Shown: positions 33,982 through 47,425 of the stretch, piece by piece
How the letters are laid out: every line of letters begins with the position of its first letter
How positions within the stretch are numbered: the first letter of the stretch is position 1
Assembly: GCA_030998225.1 (NCBI GenBank)
Contig: JAPYXD010000738.1
Span: 1,736,001 to 1,800,000 of the forward strand
DNA length: 64,000 nt
From: Diplolepis rosae
Lineage: Eukaryota > Arthropoda > Insecta > Hymenoptera > Diplolepididae
Direction: 5' to 3'
Program-made: the position numbers and the translations under genes
The notes under the pieces: model-generated
What the model was told of the DNA's origin: nothing
The model's database searches: none
What the model saw: the letters and a program-made list of their open reading frames with translations, nothing else

Positions 33982-34652
33982 ATGACTGCTCCAAGTGGTA
34001 GTGGGATATCTGCAGCGGTGCAGGAAATACCCTTAAAAGATGCTTTGATGGTTGTACCCGAATATAATGACGAAAATATTCCCTTAAGCGTATTCCTGGA
34101 AGGCTGTGATGAAGTGAAAGAGGTGATCACGTATGAAAATGAAGCGAACTTGACTAAATTAGTAAGATCGAAACTAACAGGGACGGCGTGAAAGGCCATT
34201 TACGGGCAAAATTTCGGGACTATCGATGAATTAAAAGAATTCATTAAATCAATTTACGCGCCTGCTAAAACCGTACACCAGCTACTCGGTGAAATGGGGA
34301 GTGAATACCAAAGGGATAACGAGACGGTTATTTCATTTGCGAAACGTATTCGAGACTTAGGTAGGCGTATAATAGAGACCCAAAGGGTTAATACTGGAAA
34401 TATCGAAAACGCGTTTAGAACGTCAATTGAAAATAATTGCATAGAATGCTTCAACGCGGTTTAAAGCCTGAGGTGGAACAGAGATTAGAAGATGCATTGG
34501 ACATGGAACACATAGTCCAAATTGCCATTAAGGCAGAAAAATTAGTAGAGGCCAGGAGAGCATTGAGGAGCGAAGATAAAAATAACTTTAGAACTATGCC
34601 CCAAACTAGGGAACTCAGAAAAAATACATACCTATTTCAATTACGACCCTAG
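33982..34652 (+). pseudogene. gag: Element E gag fragment
   Basis: ATG at 33982 (context AAACCATGA) starts a gag related to that of A and B: QEIPLKDALMVVPEYNDENI, FLEGCDEVKE, then after an in-frame TGA (34189-34191) AIYGQNFGTIDELKEFIKSI, HQLLGEMGSEYQ and FAKRIRDLGRRI. A frameshift near 34435 leads into MLQRGLKPEVEQRL. The element stops at about 34652, before any zinc knuckle or pol. It is the only Ty3/gypsy element on the plus strand with recognisable 5' structure. Confidence 0.8.
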
Positions 34653-34898
34653 GCCAGACAGTTTGAGTTCCTGGCGTATGCCCAAAACCGTGGCGAAGCC
34701 GATGTTTTGTAGGGGGCAGGGGGAGTCCGCCCGACTTTTGCATAACTGAGGCGAAGCCGAGGTTTTTGGTGGTCGGGGCGGGCATTAGAAACAAATTTTA
34801 AATATAATGAAAACATACAATAACTGTAAAAAAAATTGAAAATCAAAAATTTATTTAAAATTAACAAATAACATAGAAAATTCATTCTTAGATAAGGA
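34653..34898. other. Junction segment between elements E and D1
   Basis: A GC-richer block (34655-34790) has two copies of GGCGAAGCCGA followed by GTTTTT, and GGGGGAGTCCGCCCGAC. It may be the end of an unclassified repeat. The rest is AT-rich. No gene seen. Confidence 0.4.
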
Positions 34899-36800
34899 TA
34901 GTCAAACCTATGCGGCTCAAGTTGTTCGCAGTAATAACAAATATGATTATATTGCGGTGTACATGCTTTATTAATTAAAAGATTGGTATACAATAAGCTT
35001 TGAGACGCTTACGTGTACGACTCACACTACTCCTCAAGATGAGAAGATGAGTTAAGAGTTTTATACGTCTTTAAATTAATAAAACAGGTTTTGTGATGCC
35101 TATATACACAACTCACGCATTAAGGTGTGTAAGTCTCCAAGTTAATAATACAGGTTTTGTGATGCCGAGATATGTAACTTACGCATTAAAGTGCGTGCGT
35201 TTACAAGGTATTAATACAGGTTTTAAGATGCCTACATATGGAACTCACGCGTTTAAGTGTGTATGTCTTCAAGTTAATAATACAGGTTTTGAGATGCCTA
35301 TATACATATAACTTACGCGGTTGATTGTATACGTTTTAAGCTAATATACTAGGTTTTGAAATGCCTAGGTATACAACTCACGTACTACAAACGAGCGTTA
35401 TAGTTAATACTTGTATAATAAGTTTTAAGATGCTTATATATATAACTTACGCTATTTCCCTGCTTGAGAAGGCAAGAGAAAGAGTTTTGTCGTATATTTC
35501 TCCTTGTTGATAGATGGATAACGGCACAATCCTCGCTGGAATTAAGTAGTGCTAGTCAAGTAGTACAGGAAGCATATCAGAAAATCCAACGTGCTTGCTA
35601 AACACTGTTTAAGTTCATTTTCCATAGATTTAATTGTTAGAACTCGACTTAATACGACAATACACGTATTTAACGGCACTTGATGATTCTCGGCTACCGG
35701 ACTTGCACCAATTAAGGACCAGGGGTTATGTTTACCAAGTGCCAAGGTAATCCTTGTGTAAAATAGCGATGAGATTGCGAATATCGAAGAGTCAAATCGT
35801 GACACCAACAGTATGACTTGTGGATGGAGTGACTGCTGACGTTAAGACTTGAAGACTGAACGGCTACTGGCGAAAAATCCAGAGGTAAATCTGGGGTTTA
35901 TATATTATTGATTATTTCTATAGTGAGAGAGTGCCTGCAATTTTGTGGATCCTCCCACGCTGGTCATACTATTGGGATCAAAGTCCATTGACGCTCGATG
36001 CAATACATCTTCCTCTCGTCTTTTCAGCTAAGTTACATAATACATATATTTTGACAGGTCCGTGCAATTTTTTTTTTTTTTTTTTTGTTCCGTCATCCGT
36101 TCGCCCGGGACTCCCATCCGCGGACACACGTCCGTTAGGCAGGTCGAATGGCCGCGCCAACCAGGGGAGGACCAAAAAGATTCCTCACCCGATCGACGTG
36201 GACAGCCAAGTCCGCCCAGGACACAGGACCGCGGGTGCAGGCCCCGATGCGATTTCTACTGGCCCTCCCCGTTGTTTCGCTCAGGTCCGTGCAATTGTAC
36301 TAGGTTATAATTGCACTGACTCATCTATTATTTTATAAATTGGTTTTTAATCTTATTCTTATAGTATTCATGTAATGGATGATTTATTAGTGTCTACATT
36401 TTGGAATTTTATTTAAGTTATTTTGTGGATCCCCAATAATATGATTGATGTTATTCATTGATTATGCATTGTTGGTTATCGCTGATTATTATGTCTTAGT
36501 GTTTAATTATTATTATTAACCATTTAACGACTGTTGTTAACAATGATGAATTTTATAGTTATTTATTTTCGTTAAATGAATATTGATGTTTATTGGCTTG
36601 ATTTTCTACATTACCGACGCTAAGGCAGTTCTCTTATTTTATGTAACTCAACTGCCTTGTCGATCTCGGATAATTATCCTATCGACAAGTAGTTATCATC
36701 GCAGTGATTTGATTCACATCGGCCAATTGCCTGGTTACATGCCGGGTTGCCTTGCTGTAGGCGCAATTTCAAATTTCATCAACTTTTATGGGATGTAACA
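34899..36800 (-). repeat. D1 3' LTR with tandem repeats and an R1 insertion
   Basis: Starts on the minus strand with TGTTACATCCC at 36800; its far end is truncated near 34899 relative to D2. At 35080-35450 about five units of roughly 65 bp share ACAGGTTTTGAGATGCCTAT and CTCACGC, as also in D2 (60030-60330). An R1 3' fragment is inserted at 36070. Confidence 0.8.
36055..36296 (-). mobile_element. Short R1 3'-end insertion with 15-bp target duplication
   Basis: About 212 bp including a T run (36070-36086), that is, a poly-A tail on the minus strand, flanked by direct copies of CAGGTCCGTGCAATT at 36055-36069 and 36282-36296. The same site in D2 (about 61061-61075) is empty with one base different. 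The body matches 11908-12060 of the R1-like element. This is classic target-primed insertion of a 5'-truncated LINE. Confidence 0.88.
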
Positions 36801-36814
36801 GTCCTCCCTCCTGA
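36801..36814 (-). promoter_or_regulatory. D1 polypurine tract
   Basis: On the minus strand AGGAGGGAGGAC lies directly before the LTR start TGTTAC, where plus-strand DNA synthesis is primed in LTR elements. D2 has the same tract at 61571-61583. Confidence 0.75.
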
Positions 36815-37356
36815 GAATAATCGTCGTCCTCGATGATAAAATTTATTTATTAGTAGGCAATTGACGCTCGTAACTCAATTTGTTGTAATTGGCGATCAAT
36901 TTATTTTCCTTATTCCTGTTTGACTAATGTTGAATATATGTTGTTTATGTCGGTTGATATGTTTTTAGATTGGAGGTGAGCTTGCAGGTGCTGTGGATTC
37001 ATATACACAATAATCCTCTAATAAGCACTGGTAATTCGCAAGGGCTCTACTTTGGCATAAAATAATCCAGGGTTGTTCCTCAATGGTTGAATTTCCTATT
37101 GTGTTGGAGTGACTGGGGTTGCAAGAATAGCGAGCAAAATGCATGACCATTTTGCTCGGTTTTGGGTGAAGTGCTTTTGATTCGTTCTGCTACTGGATGA
37201 GGCTGTATATCAGAAAATATATATAAGTACTTTTTCAAGATAGGTTTTGAATTTTGAACGATTAGGGGTTCCTTTTACCAAAATTAAATTTTGTGCGATC
37301 AATGCAGTTTATTTTAATTATTCCAAATTATTACGTTTTATTTTTCGTGAACAATT
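36815..37356 (-). other. D1 3' region, decayed small gene possible
   Basis: The part 36820-36950 matches 61600-61720 of D2 and keeps the C-terminal residues SYERQLPTN of the small D2 ORF. The rest has no open frame of note. Confidence 0.45.
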
Positions 37357-37881
37357 TTATACTATATGTCCTCGTAGATAACAATATTCACAACATTGTT
37401 CCCACTTATATAGTTTAATAAACATCCTACTTTTTTTGTCCTGACACAAAAAATAAATATCTTCAATTTTATTATCAATGATTTGTTCTTCGCTAAAATA
37501 ATAACTATACTCTAAGGTTTTTAGAATTTTTCTTGCTGCCTCGTATTTAGCATTTTTAAGCTTATTTTTGCCATTGCTAATCTCTGTAAAAGTCTTATTA
37601 TGTTTACAATCATTTACAGTACACGTTACGTAAAATGTCCTATTATGAGCTGGTCCTTCTAAATTTACTAGGATATAAGAGGGTTTATTAAATCCGTATT
37701 CGGCTGATAATTCTGCCAATACTCCCTTTGGGTTTTTGAGGTTCTCCAGATCTCCTTCGGGATATATATAATGCGGGTAGATCTGTCTTCTGGGGGATGG
37801 TGAGTCCAAGGTTGTGAGTCCAGATATGTCTTTCCTACAATGAAAATGACTATTAGTTCTTAATATTAAATGATTATTCAT
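37357..37881 (-). pseudogene. D1 dsRBD protein with broken CCHC knuckle
   Basis: A frame of 174 codons from ATG at 37881, overlapping the pol stop by 8 bp. Residues of about 50-120 form a dsRNA-binding domain: helix 1 PKGVLAELSAEYGF, strand 1 KPSYILVNLEG, strand 2 TFYVTCTVND, strand 3 KTFTEISNG, helix 2 KNAKYEAARKILKTL. Near the C-terminus CEYCYLRGHIV is followed by a TAA inside what would be a CCHC knuckle (Asn-Cys comes next). The layout equals the B2 gene at 47426-47875. A splice acceptor (TTTTCATTGTAG) lies 14 codons into the frame, so the true start may come from an upstream exon. Candidate dsRNA-masking protein; function not shown. Confidence 0.72.
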
Positions 37882-40406
37882 ATGCTATTATGAGTTTATG
37901 TACATATTTCTGGATTAGTGCTTCGTTCTTTTCTTTTAAAATCGCTGTGTTTTTATCCAAGAGTTTAACAATTTCGAAAGGTCCATAATACTTGCTATCT
38001 AATTTGCCATGTTTTTTTATTTCTTTCTGTACATAGACTATATCTCCTACTTTTCCAAGGAATGATCTTGCCCTAGTGTCGTAATTTAGTTTAGAATTTT
38101 GTTTTGCCTTTATCACATTGTCAGCTGCTATATTTTTAATTTTCGTTAATCTGAAAATCAATTCCTGTAAATACGAACCATAAGACTCTAATTTTTCATA
38201 GCTAGGGAATGAACTAGGGGTGCGGGCTATTTTTCCGAATACTAATTCGAATAGGGTGAATTTTGTTGCATTGTGGATAGATGTGTTGTAAGCAAACATG
38301 GCGAAACATGGATCCCGGTCGTCATAATTTTCTGCATATGCTCTAACATAATACAGTAATACGGCATGGCTCCTTTCTAGTGAACTGTTAGATTGTGGCC
38401 TATATCCTGAGGTGGTTATTTGGTTTATTCCAAATATTTTTGATAAATTACTCAACAGGTTATCCACGAATTCTTTTTCTCTATCGGTGAGAATAGCCTT
38501 TGGTGCTCCATACTGAGAAATAAGGTTTTTGGCTAATGCATGGGCTATTGCTGCTGCTGAGATGTCTGGAATTGGTACTGCTATGCAGTATTTTGAAAGG
38601 TTGTCGTGCATGATTAGTATGTGCTTATTGCCATCTGGGGTAGTTGGTAATTTGCCTACGGTATCTAAGGAAGCCTTATCGAAGGTTCCCAGGAGTGTAT
38701 CTGTTATCAATATGGGTTTCTGGATTCTGGCTCTAACAGTTTTTTGTTTTTGGCAGACTTTGCATTTCCTTACAACATCAGTGACTTGTTCTTTAATGCT
38801 TGGCCAGAAGTACTTTTCTCAAATTCTTTGATATGTTTTACTGACTCCTTTATGGCCTCTGATCTTGCTGTCGTGGTTTTCAGGAATTATTTCTAAATTT
38901 GACTCCTTAGAGGGTGTGCTTACATTTCCGTAACACACGCTTATCTTCATATTACTATTTTAAAATTCATTCGTCAACATTTTGACCAGTTTTTCTCTTG
39001 CGAGATCATCTGTCAAGTCTCCTTGTCGCGAAATACGAAATTCGGTGATGTTTTCTCTGAATAAGGCCGCCCTTAAATTGTGGAGGGCTGTTTGGAGATA
39101 TTTTTTGTCTAGATCGTGGAAAAGACGGTTTTTTATTATTAATAAATATATATTGTATCGTCCTCTGGGGGTAATCAATAATTCTCCTATTTTTGGCTGC
39201 TTACTTTCCAATTCCTCTGGGTTTATTAAACCAATGTCAATTAGTAATCTTCCTACAGGGGTGGTTACTTCAACATCAGCAGAAAGGAAATGTACATAAT
39301 TATTCCTTAAATATGTTAAGTTTTCTCTGCAGCTAAGAACTTTGAAGTTTGTCGTAGGGGCGTTTGAGCTACAACCGGTGGGTAATTCTGGGGGGATGCT
39401 GGTGATAAGATTAGAAGTGTTTTTAGTCTTGTGATTATGTGTGTTTTCAGAGATTTTTTCCGAAAATTGAGGAATTTCCATGTCCATTCTGCGTGTCTTG
39501 TATCTAGTGGATGAAGTTACTGTATTGGGGTGGTCTTCTTTATTACTTGAATATGGGGTTGATATCGCTTTAGGTTCTTTGAATGTTGATGGACTAACGT
39601 TTGCTAGCATGTCGGGTGTTGCAGGTATCTCAGGTCCAAAAGTTACGCTTTTCCGGGTCCGCAGAGGTGGATTGGGGGTAGGTTGATCTTCTTCATCAGA
39701 AGATGGGATAACCGGGTTCCAAATTTTCCTTTGTTTCTGGGTTCACCTCCTTTCCCAATTTTTGTGTTTCTTTCATCAATTTCTGTGCTGTTTCAATTGC
39801 TGTTTTAATTCGGTTATCAAATTCAGTTTCACTTTCTGGTTCTAGTTCTTCAATGGCTTCTAGGAGTTCCTGATTGTCTTCACCTTCCGAAACGGCTGTG
39901 ATCTCGAGGATAGGGGCATCTTTTTTAGTGTCTTCTTTGTCTAGCCAATTTTCGCGAGCCTTTAAAGATTTTTCAAACAATAAAAATGAGTTTTCCAGGC
40001 TCTCTTTTGATGGCTTAGGTTTACTTTCTTCTGTATGTTTATTGTCATCATCACTAGGACTATCTTCACTATCGCTTATAGGTGGACTCACGATTATTAT
40101 AGGTCCTTCTTGTTGTTGTACTGTAAGAATTGGTTCTTCTTGTTCCTCAAAAGGGAATTCAGTTTCGGCCAGTGGTACATTTGCTGGGGCACTTTTAGGT
40201 ATGGTTGAGGGTGGATATGCTGCGGGGGGTAGATCTAAACTGGGTAGTAAACTTTTTCTTTTTCGGAGAATTGGGGGTGGTTTCGAGTCTTTTTCTGTAT
40301 CATCCGAGCTACTGTCTTCTTTATAGTCAGGTCTTATCTTGACTTTTTGTTCGTCGGCTCTGCTACACGCTGCGGTCACCAGCTTCGTGTAAAGCCGAAG
40401 GTGCAC
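37874..40406 (-). pseudogene. pol: D1 pol: acidic linker, macro-like domain, integrase
   Basis: Frame 37874-39610 holds NNYVHFLSADVE, a macro-like domain (YNIYLLIIKNRLF, then after a TAA at 38960-38962 KISVCYGN) and the integrase zinc finger (HDSKIRGHKG ... CKVCQ) with a TGA near 38820. It then has the catalytic core (SLDTVGKLP, LTDREKEF, NSSLERSHA) and a GPF module (YYGPFEIVKLLD). A frameshift between 39610 and 39696 leads to an acidic, Ser/Pro/Glu-rich linker (39696-40406). The Asp-to-Glu and Asp residues of integrase are in place, but the stops make it inactive. Confidence 0.85.
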
Positions 40407-40439
40407 GAAGACGGACTTCGTTACAATGCTTGAGTTTTC

Positions 40440-41010
40440 AAGTTATTGTTAGATTTCACGCTTTCGTTTATCGAGTCGAAATTAAGAATTGTATTTTTCT
40501 CGAGTACGTGCAAAAGAGGCGCGAAACAGACGACGAATTTGAATTTACGAAGTATATAGTTCAAGAAATAACACTCAATCAACAATCTGTTGTTACCGTA
40601 AATTCAAAATGCCTGATTGAAGATGTCGGAGGAAAATTATAAAAAACGAGATTTGACGCAAAAATTTGTTTCCCTGGGTTTTCAAGGATGCTGAATACGA
40701 ATCTGAGTTCAGATATGAAACATTCAAAATGGCGGATCCAAGATGGTGGGCGGGATCATAAAAATAGCGCGAGTTTGCGCTGAAATTCGGTCTGAAGGGT
40801 TTTCAAACTCGCTGATTACGAATCTGAAGAAAAAAAAACAAGATTTTTCAGAACACAACCTCCACGTGGTGAAAATCGGGCAACAGTGTAGAAATTAGAA
40901 ACTCGCTGGAAAATTATACCCATTTCGGGTATAATTACGTTGAATTTAATTGGATGACACAATATTGGGATTTTTACTGATACAATTGTTGAAAGTGTGG
41001 CGTTACGCAA
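40440..41010. repeat. Degenerate satellite-like repeat
   Basis: At least two units of about 125-130 bp share AATTCAAAATG, GAAGATG and GGGTTTTCAA...CTGAATACGAATCTGA; the second has ATTCAAAATGGCGGATCCAA. No coding frame. Similar units probably occur elsewhere in the genome. Confidence 0.55.
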
Positions 41011-43095
41011 TATGTAAATCTTTAAGTCGTTTATATTGACTTCAGGGATTAGTTTATCCTTTTGGATTTAATTGATGTTTAGCGTAGCATCGTACAAGGA
41101 ATCCCCTGTTTTATTTTTTAATAGGTCAGAATATATTGAAATTATGATGTTGGTTTGGTGTTTTAATATTATTTGAGATTGTTCAGTTGCCATATAACAA
41201 AGCCAATTTTTTATTTCTTTATTAAGTATAACAATTGATTTTGGATTTTAATTTGTTTTGGCTATAGAATCTACGTTGTAATTTTAACGCGCTGTCGATT
41301 TTGGTCGCGACGTATGCAGGTACTCTATGTTCTTAGCCTTGAATGCTATGATTTCAGTGGTGCAAGGGGAGTCAGGTTAGACGTATTTAATATTCGCCTC
41401 AGTGAGCTATACATTTGTTGATTTAATAGTTGTTTAAGTGCATTAGGGGGGGGGGGGGGTAAGGTTAATTCACTACAAAATACACCTATTTTTGATAATT
41501 TTTTTTGGCAGTACTGTTAATATATATTTATTTTAATGAATACTGTATTATTAATTGACATTTAGAGAAAATTCTGTTAAATTTTTATAAATTTTTATAA
41601 AGAAATGAGCCACTGGCAGCGAATCTCCCTTGACGTCTCCAAAAATAGTTCCATTACGGTGACACTCATAACTCGTCACTGGATCATCTAAAATGAAAAA
41701 ACCAAATTGAATTTATTAGTTGAGAAGTTTCTTCAGGTAACCCTGTCGAGTTTTTTCTTTTGTATTGATTTCTCAATTTTTTACAGAGCTTAGAAGTGAA
41801 AACACCGATTTTTCGTCAAAAACGTTAGCCATTTTGTTATTTAAAAATATGTCAAGATAAAAATATTTAAAAAAACTCGGCAGCGTTACCTCGCAATTTA
41901 TGTAAAGAAAGCATGTGCAAAATTTCAAAAGGATCGGTGCAGTCGATTTTGAGTTAAAGAAGTCACCGACTTTGAAAAAGCCAAGTGTCAGAAAAACGCG
42001 TTCAGAGTTTTGAAGACTTTGACGCCACAGAATGAATGATTTTCATTTCATATACTTACACAAATTCACTGCGCGTGGAGAACTGCTCAGTACAACGGAA
42101 AATTTCAAAAAAAATAAAATTTATTAATAACATTATTTTTTTGTATTTCAAATTTTTTTCATGAAAAATAATCTTTTCTGATTCAAATTGGCCCTTCAAT
42201 AATAATGTTGCTATTCTTGAAAGCAAAATTATCTATTTTTGTCTGAGGTCTAATTTTCGTGATCGTACTACCTTAAGGAAACGATTTTGCAGAACAACGC
42301 TTATTTCGTATCTCACATATTTTGGTGAAAAAAATCGAATTTTTTTAATATTAAAAATCAAAACATAAAATATACATCCTGTCGAGAAATTTCTTAATAA
42401 GAATGTGTAGGCCTCATTTAGGCAAATAATTTTTCATCTGAACTTTTTTTATGTATCTCATATATTTTGTCTAAAAAATGGAATTATTGAATTTTAATCG
42501 TATTTTTTGGAATTGAAACGAAAAATATATTTTTTTTCATAAACTGTGTAAGACAAAACTTGTAGATCTTTTTGAAACGAACAACTTTGTATTCTTACGT
42601 TTTTTCGTATTTCACATATTATTGTTAAAAAATTGAATTTTGGATTTTCAATAGATTATTTTTGAATTAAAAAAAAAATATGCATCTTATGAAAAAATGT
42701 TACAATTTAAATTTGTAGGTCTTTATGTAGAAAATAATATTGTATCATAACGTTTTTTCGTATCTCGTATAATTTAACTGGAAAATGGAATTTTGATATT
42801 GACTTTTTTCGAATTTGAATATGCTGTAACATTTCTAATTTTGATTCAATCAAAAAACGTTATCAGGATAATTTTCAGAGATTTATGAGAACTACCTAAA
42901 ACCAGTATTAAAATTTTTGATTTTTTCAAAAAATTATTTTCAAAAACAGAAAAGTAGTGCTCAATCCCTCAATTTTGATTGGATGTGGCTGGTTAATGAA
43001 CTTGTCCTTAATTTTTCGGCTCCGATAAAGTGTGCCAAAGCACAATTCAATCTGATAATTCTATCGAGAGTTATGCCGCACACGACCTACAGACA
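41011..43095. repeat. Long non-coding region with about 120-bp degenerate tandem units
   Basis: From about 42240 to 42830 the motif TTTTTCGTATYTCACATATT recurs roughly every 110-130 bp (near 42307, 42462, 42602, 42762), each followed by AAAAAATGGAATTTT-like sequence. A G run lies at 41448-41459. No gene. The same motif occurs at 10670. Confidence 0.5.
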
Positions 43096-43112
43096 GACAG
43101 ACAGACAGACAC
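43088..43112. repeat. (ACAG)n microsatellite
   Basis: Short run of CAGACAGACAGACAGACA units at the right edge of the preceding repeat region. Confidence 0.8.
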
Positions 43113-43454
43113 TTTCGTAAAAACCCTTTTTTCGGACTCAGGGGGTCTCAAAACGTATAGATTTGATGAAATTTTCGAAAGTCATTTTTCACATAAAACC
43201 AATACCTTCTCATCCATGATGAGAATGTAAAAATACCTTACTCCCCACTTAACAAAAGTTATTTTCAGCGATATGAGATTGGAAAAGCTGGATTTGATGA
43301 AAATGCATGGACAATTCTTGTGTTTACAAAAATTGTTTATTGGTAATACATAATCAGATTGTTTATTGTCACAGAATTTTAGTGATGTAAGTTTGGATAA
43401 ACTAGATAGAAGCACAACACTTTGGACAATCTTATGCAATCAAAAATATTCTAT

Positions 43455-44275
43455 CAATTGTTTAAGGTAAAATGAAAGATCTAAGCAATACTTGACACAC
43501 ACTGCGAACTTTGACTTATTCAAATGATCCTGATCAATGGTGACCGTTCAACGAATATAAGAAGGACTTGTACTCTCGAGTGCATTCTTCGTTCTGTTCA
43601 AAACTTAGATAATAACTCATTTTATCTAAGTAATTAGTCAAAAATGTTTTAATGTTGAAAAGTGGGAAAAACTTGTAATTAATGCCGACTATTTAGAAAA
43701 TTTGGAAATTTAAAATTTTTAATTTATTTATATTAGTTAATTTATTAATAATTTAGAAAATTTTCGGTATAACAACGTCACACACAGCGGGATTTTGCGC
43801 AGTGCGTGACTTCGTCAAAAAATATAATATAAAAAGGACATGCCGCCAAGGGTAAAGCCAGTCTTAGGAACAGAATTCAAGTGCGGTATTTTCGAAAACT
43901 TTAAAAAGGATTTCCAGCGTGAAGTAATTGTACCATGCAGTTCATCAGTTGTCAAGCCTCGAGAGTCATGAATGTACCGGTGAGGATTGCTTAAGGGAAC
44001 TTAAAGAACTCATAAGCTACAGCCCCCCCCCCCCCCCACTCCTGCAGCTCAGGAAAACCACGCAAGATTATTAAGAGGTAAATTATCTGGACGAGCTAGA
44101 AAATGCATTTTCGGTTCAACTTATGCAGCCATAGAAAAATTAAAAAGGGCTTATGCCCCTGCCAGAAGCGTATACTAGTTAGAGGAATATTTAGGTAATA
44201 CATTTATGTGGGAAAGAGAAAACGTACTTTCCTATGCCGCTAGGATAAAAGAAATTACCGAAACATCTTAGATAT
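43455..44275 (+). mobile_element. Plus-strand remnant of a B-family element
   Basis: Leader-like sequence (CAATGGTGACCGTTCAACGA, as at 28180), then an LTR piece (about 43790-44010: GCGGTATTTTCGAAAACT, AGCCTCGAGAGTCATGAATG, both reverse complements of B LTR sequence), a C run (44012-44028), and a gag core piece (44040-44270) reading AQENHARLLRGKLSGRARKC and TFMWERENVLSYAARI. Stops are present. It is inverted relative to B1 and B2 and joined by deletions. Confidence 0.7.
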
Positions 44276-45218
44276 GACTACACAAGTATCTTAAATTAAG
44301 GCACTTCTTTTTGCAGTGCATTTTTTGAAAAAAATTCTGGTCGGTTCGTGTGCAAAATCTTTTATACTTCTTCATTATATCCGGTTTTTTATTCATAGTG
44401 AACTTCAATTCGTGATGCTGCATACTGGACTACTTCGTTTTGAATTGCAAGCTATGAGATAAGTTTTTAATTTCTATGATAATTCTTTTTTTAATTTTCT
44501 TCTATATTCTAATCCTTTACAGAAATTTGTATTAATCTTTGAATTTATGGCACAGAAGAGGGCCCCCATATGTGACTGAAACGTTTGCCTCTTTCTTTTT
44601 GCGCAGTTTCAAATCTAATAATAATTTCAATCAAAGAAAATAAGAAGAAACTGACGCTATGTCAAAGAAATGAACAAAACTTTTATGAATATGGGTCAAT
44701 ACAAAAATAGACATGTTATCAAACATGTCATTTTGAAATCTGTGAACAATATTGTAGAGTCAGTTAGTAGCCGTTCGTTCATTCGTAATGTGTTAACCTC
44801 ATTTATTAGACCTAACCTGGGACAGTAGGTTTCCCATTAAAATCGACACGTAAAATACCTACAAAACAGAATTTCGTATTGTTAAGTTTGAAAGTGAAAA
44901 TATTTCTTTTGCCTGAATCATTTCGAACAAAAGTTGCTGTAAAATTATGCATATGCCTTCATTTGAATTTTGTTTGTCAACTAAGACCCTCATTCAGGAC
45001 TTCGCCCTCCAAACCAGGAGTATGCATCAGCCCGTATTTCAAGATTCTAACTTGACCCCCTTAATGTCACGAGTTGCAATCTTAAGCTAATTGACCGAAT
45101 ACTCACGGGCAGCGCTAACTGTACAATCACTCCCGGTTTTTCTGTTGTTCTTTATGGGACAGGTGACGGTTTCTAATTAATTTTTGAATAAGAGAAGAAG
45201 ATAAATGTAGCAAAACGT
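44276..45218. other. No gene recognised
   Basis: AT-rich sequence without repeats or open frames that I can assign. Confidence 0.5.
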
Positions 45219-45881
45219 GATTAACGAATAGAACAATGATATGTAAACATTTTTTATTTCTTAAAATTCTTATAAACTAGAACATTAATAAAAATTTTAA
45301 TAGTCATTGTAAATATTAACTAAGAATGAAAGGAAAGGATTTAAAGGAAACACGTTCTTGGATCAAAGAACATATAAGAGAGCTCCACTTAAGCGCCACC
45401 TTTGTGCGTGGCCTATTCGGTCCTGCCTCAACGAAGAAGGCGAGCAATAAACCGGCCGAGAATCGTGATCGTCGATTAAAATTCAACTCAGATACGATTG
45501 AACATTTTTAATCGTATATCGGGCACCCATGAATATTTTTTAAGTTTTCTTGGCTTAAATTAAAGATAAGATTTTAGACTTTATGTCGTATGATTTTCAG
45601 ATGTTGGAAAATTTTTTCCTAGGTCATGCAAAAAGTTGAATTTGAGGTAGAGAATTTGAGAAAATCTTGAATTTTTTTTTTAACTCCTCACGTGCTGTAT
45701 TATTTTTAGAAAGTCAAAAAATATTCATTGAGCATCACTGGACGTGGAATTTCATAAGCTTTTCAACTGTATTTTTAAAAATGCACTATCTCTTTTTTTC
45801 ACCGAGATATCGTGGTTCAAAGTCAGCAGTGATTTTTAGTAGCGATGACAAGCACCGTGCGCACAATTTCCGACGGTATTG
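45219..45881. mobile_element. Half copy of the fold-back transposon
   Basis: Matches the reverse complement of 19031-19700: one arm plus part of the spacer. The intact end reads ...AATTTCCGACGGTATTG followed by TA at 45882-45883, consistent with TA target duplication. The other arm is missing. It keeps a 61-codon ORF at 45326-45511 nearly the same as 19401-19586 (minus). Confidence 0.75.
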
Positions 45882-46090
45882 TATTATACTGTTTTAATTA
45901 ATGATGCTTAACTATTTTAAAAATATAAATTAATTGTCACCTTATTTTATATTGTATATTGTTAAATTATTCATAATGATTTCCAACTAATTACAACTCT
46001 CATCGACTTCGTTTTTTTACAGTTTTTCATTTTTTTTTATTTTTCAAGTTAATTTTGCCTCAAAAAAATAATATAAATGCAGTGATATAT

Positions 46091-46986
<896 letters not shown>

Positions 46987-46997
46987 CCTCCCCCGCT
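46987..46997 (-). promoter_or_regulatory. B2 polypurine tract
   Basis: On the minus strand AGCGGGGGAGG abuts the LTR start TGTCACG. It shows that the LTR at 46091-46986 is a 3' LTR and that the genes to its right belong to the same element. Confidence 0.75.
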
Positions 46998-47425
46998 AGT
47001 TCGAGCGCGGGGGTGAAGCATCCGCGATCGAATCTTCGGAAGAAGAATATATTCATTAACTTTTTTGAAGAGATACATTCAAGTTCTTTTTCTGATGTAG
47101 TAACAAAATATAAAATCCCTTCGGCGTTTGTTTTACAATTTGTATTCTACTATTTGATACATTTCAATATCGACCATTTTTTTGGATGTCATAAAAATTT
47201 ATATCATCTTGATATTATAATTTTTTTGTTATAAATAATTACGTAGTTTTTTTGAAATATTATGAACTTAACATAAGGTTACATATTATTTATTATTTTT
47301 TTTTTATATAACTAAACACATCAATAATTTTTATTTCATATTCGTAAATTATAAATATCATGTAATATAAAATAATAATATATAAAACTGTAATATAAAA
47401 CGTAATTTCATAATGTCGTAGATTT

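Larger units (their letters stand above)
34899..40406 (-). mobile_element. Element D1: Ty3/gypsy remnant with 3' LTR, dsRBD gene and pol
   Basis: Leftmost is the 3' LTR (34899-36800), preceded on its own strand by a polypurine tract. Then come an empty 3' region, a dsRBD gene and pol from integrase back to an acidic linker at 40406. Gag, protease and RT are missing. A second copy of the LTR and adjacent 3' end lies at 59741-61942 (D2). Confidence 0.8.

Noticed and set aside
40430..41010. Short ORFs over the satellite-like repeat
   Set aside because: No similarity between units at the protein level; repeat explains the open frames.
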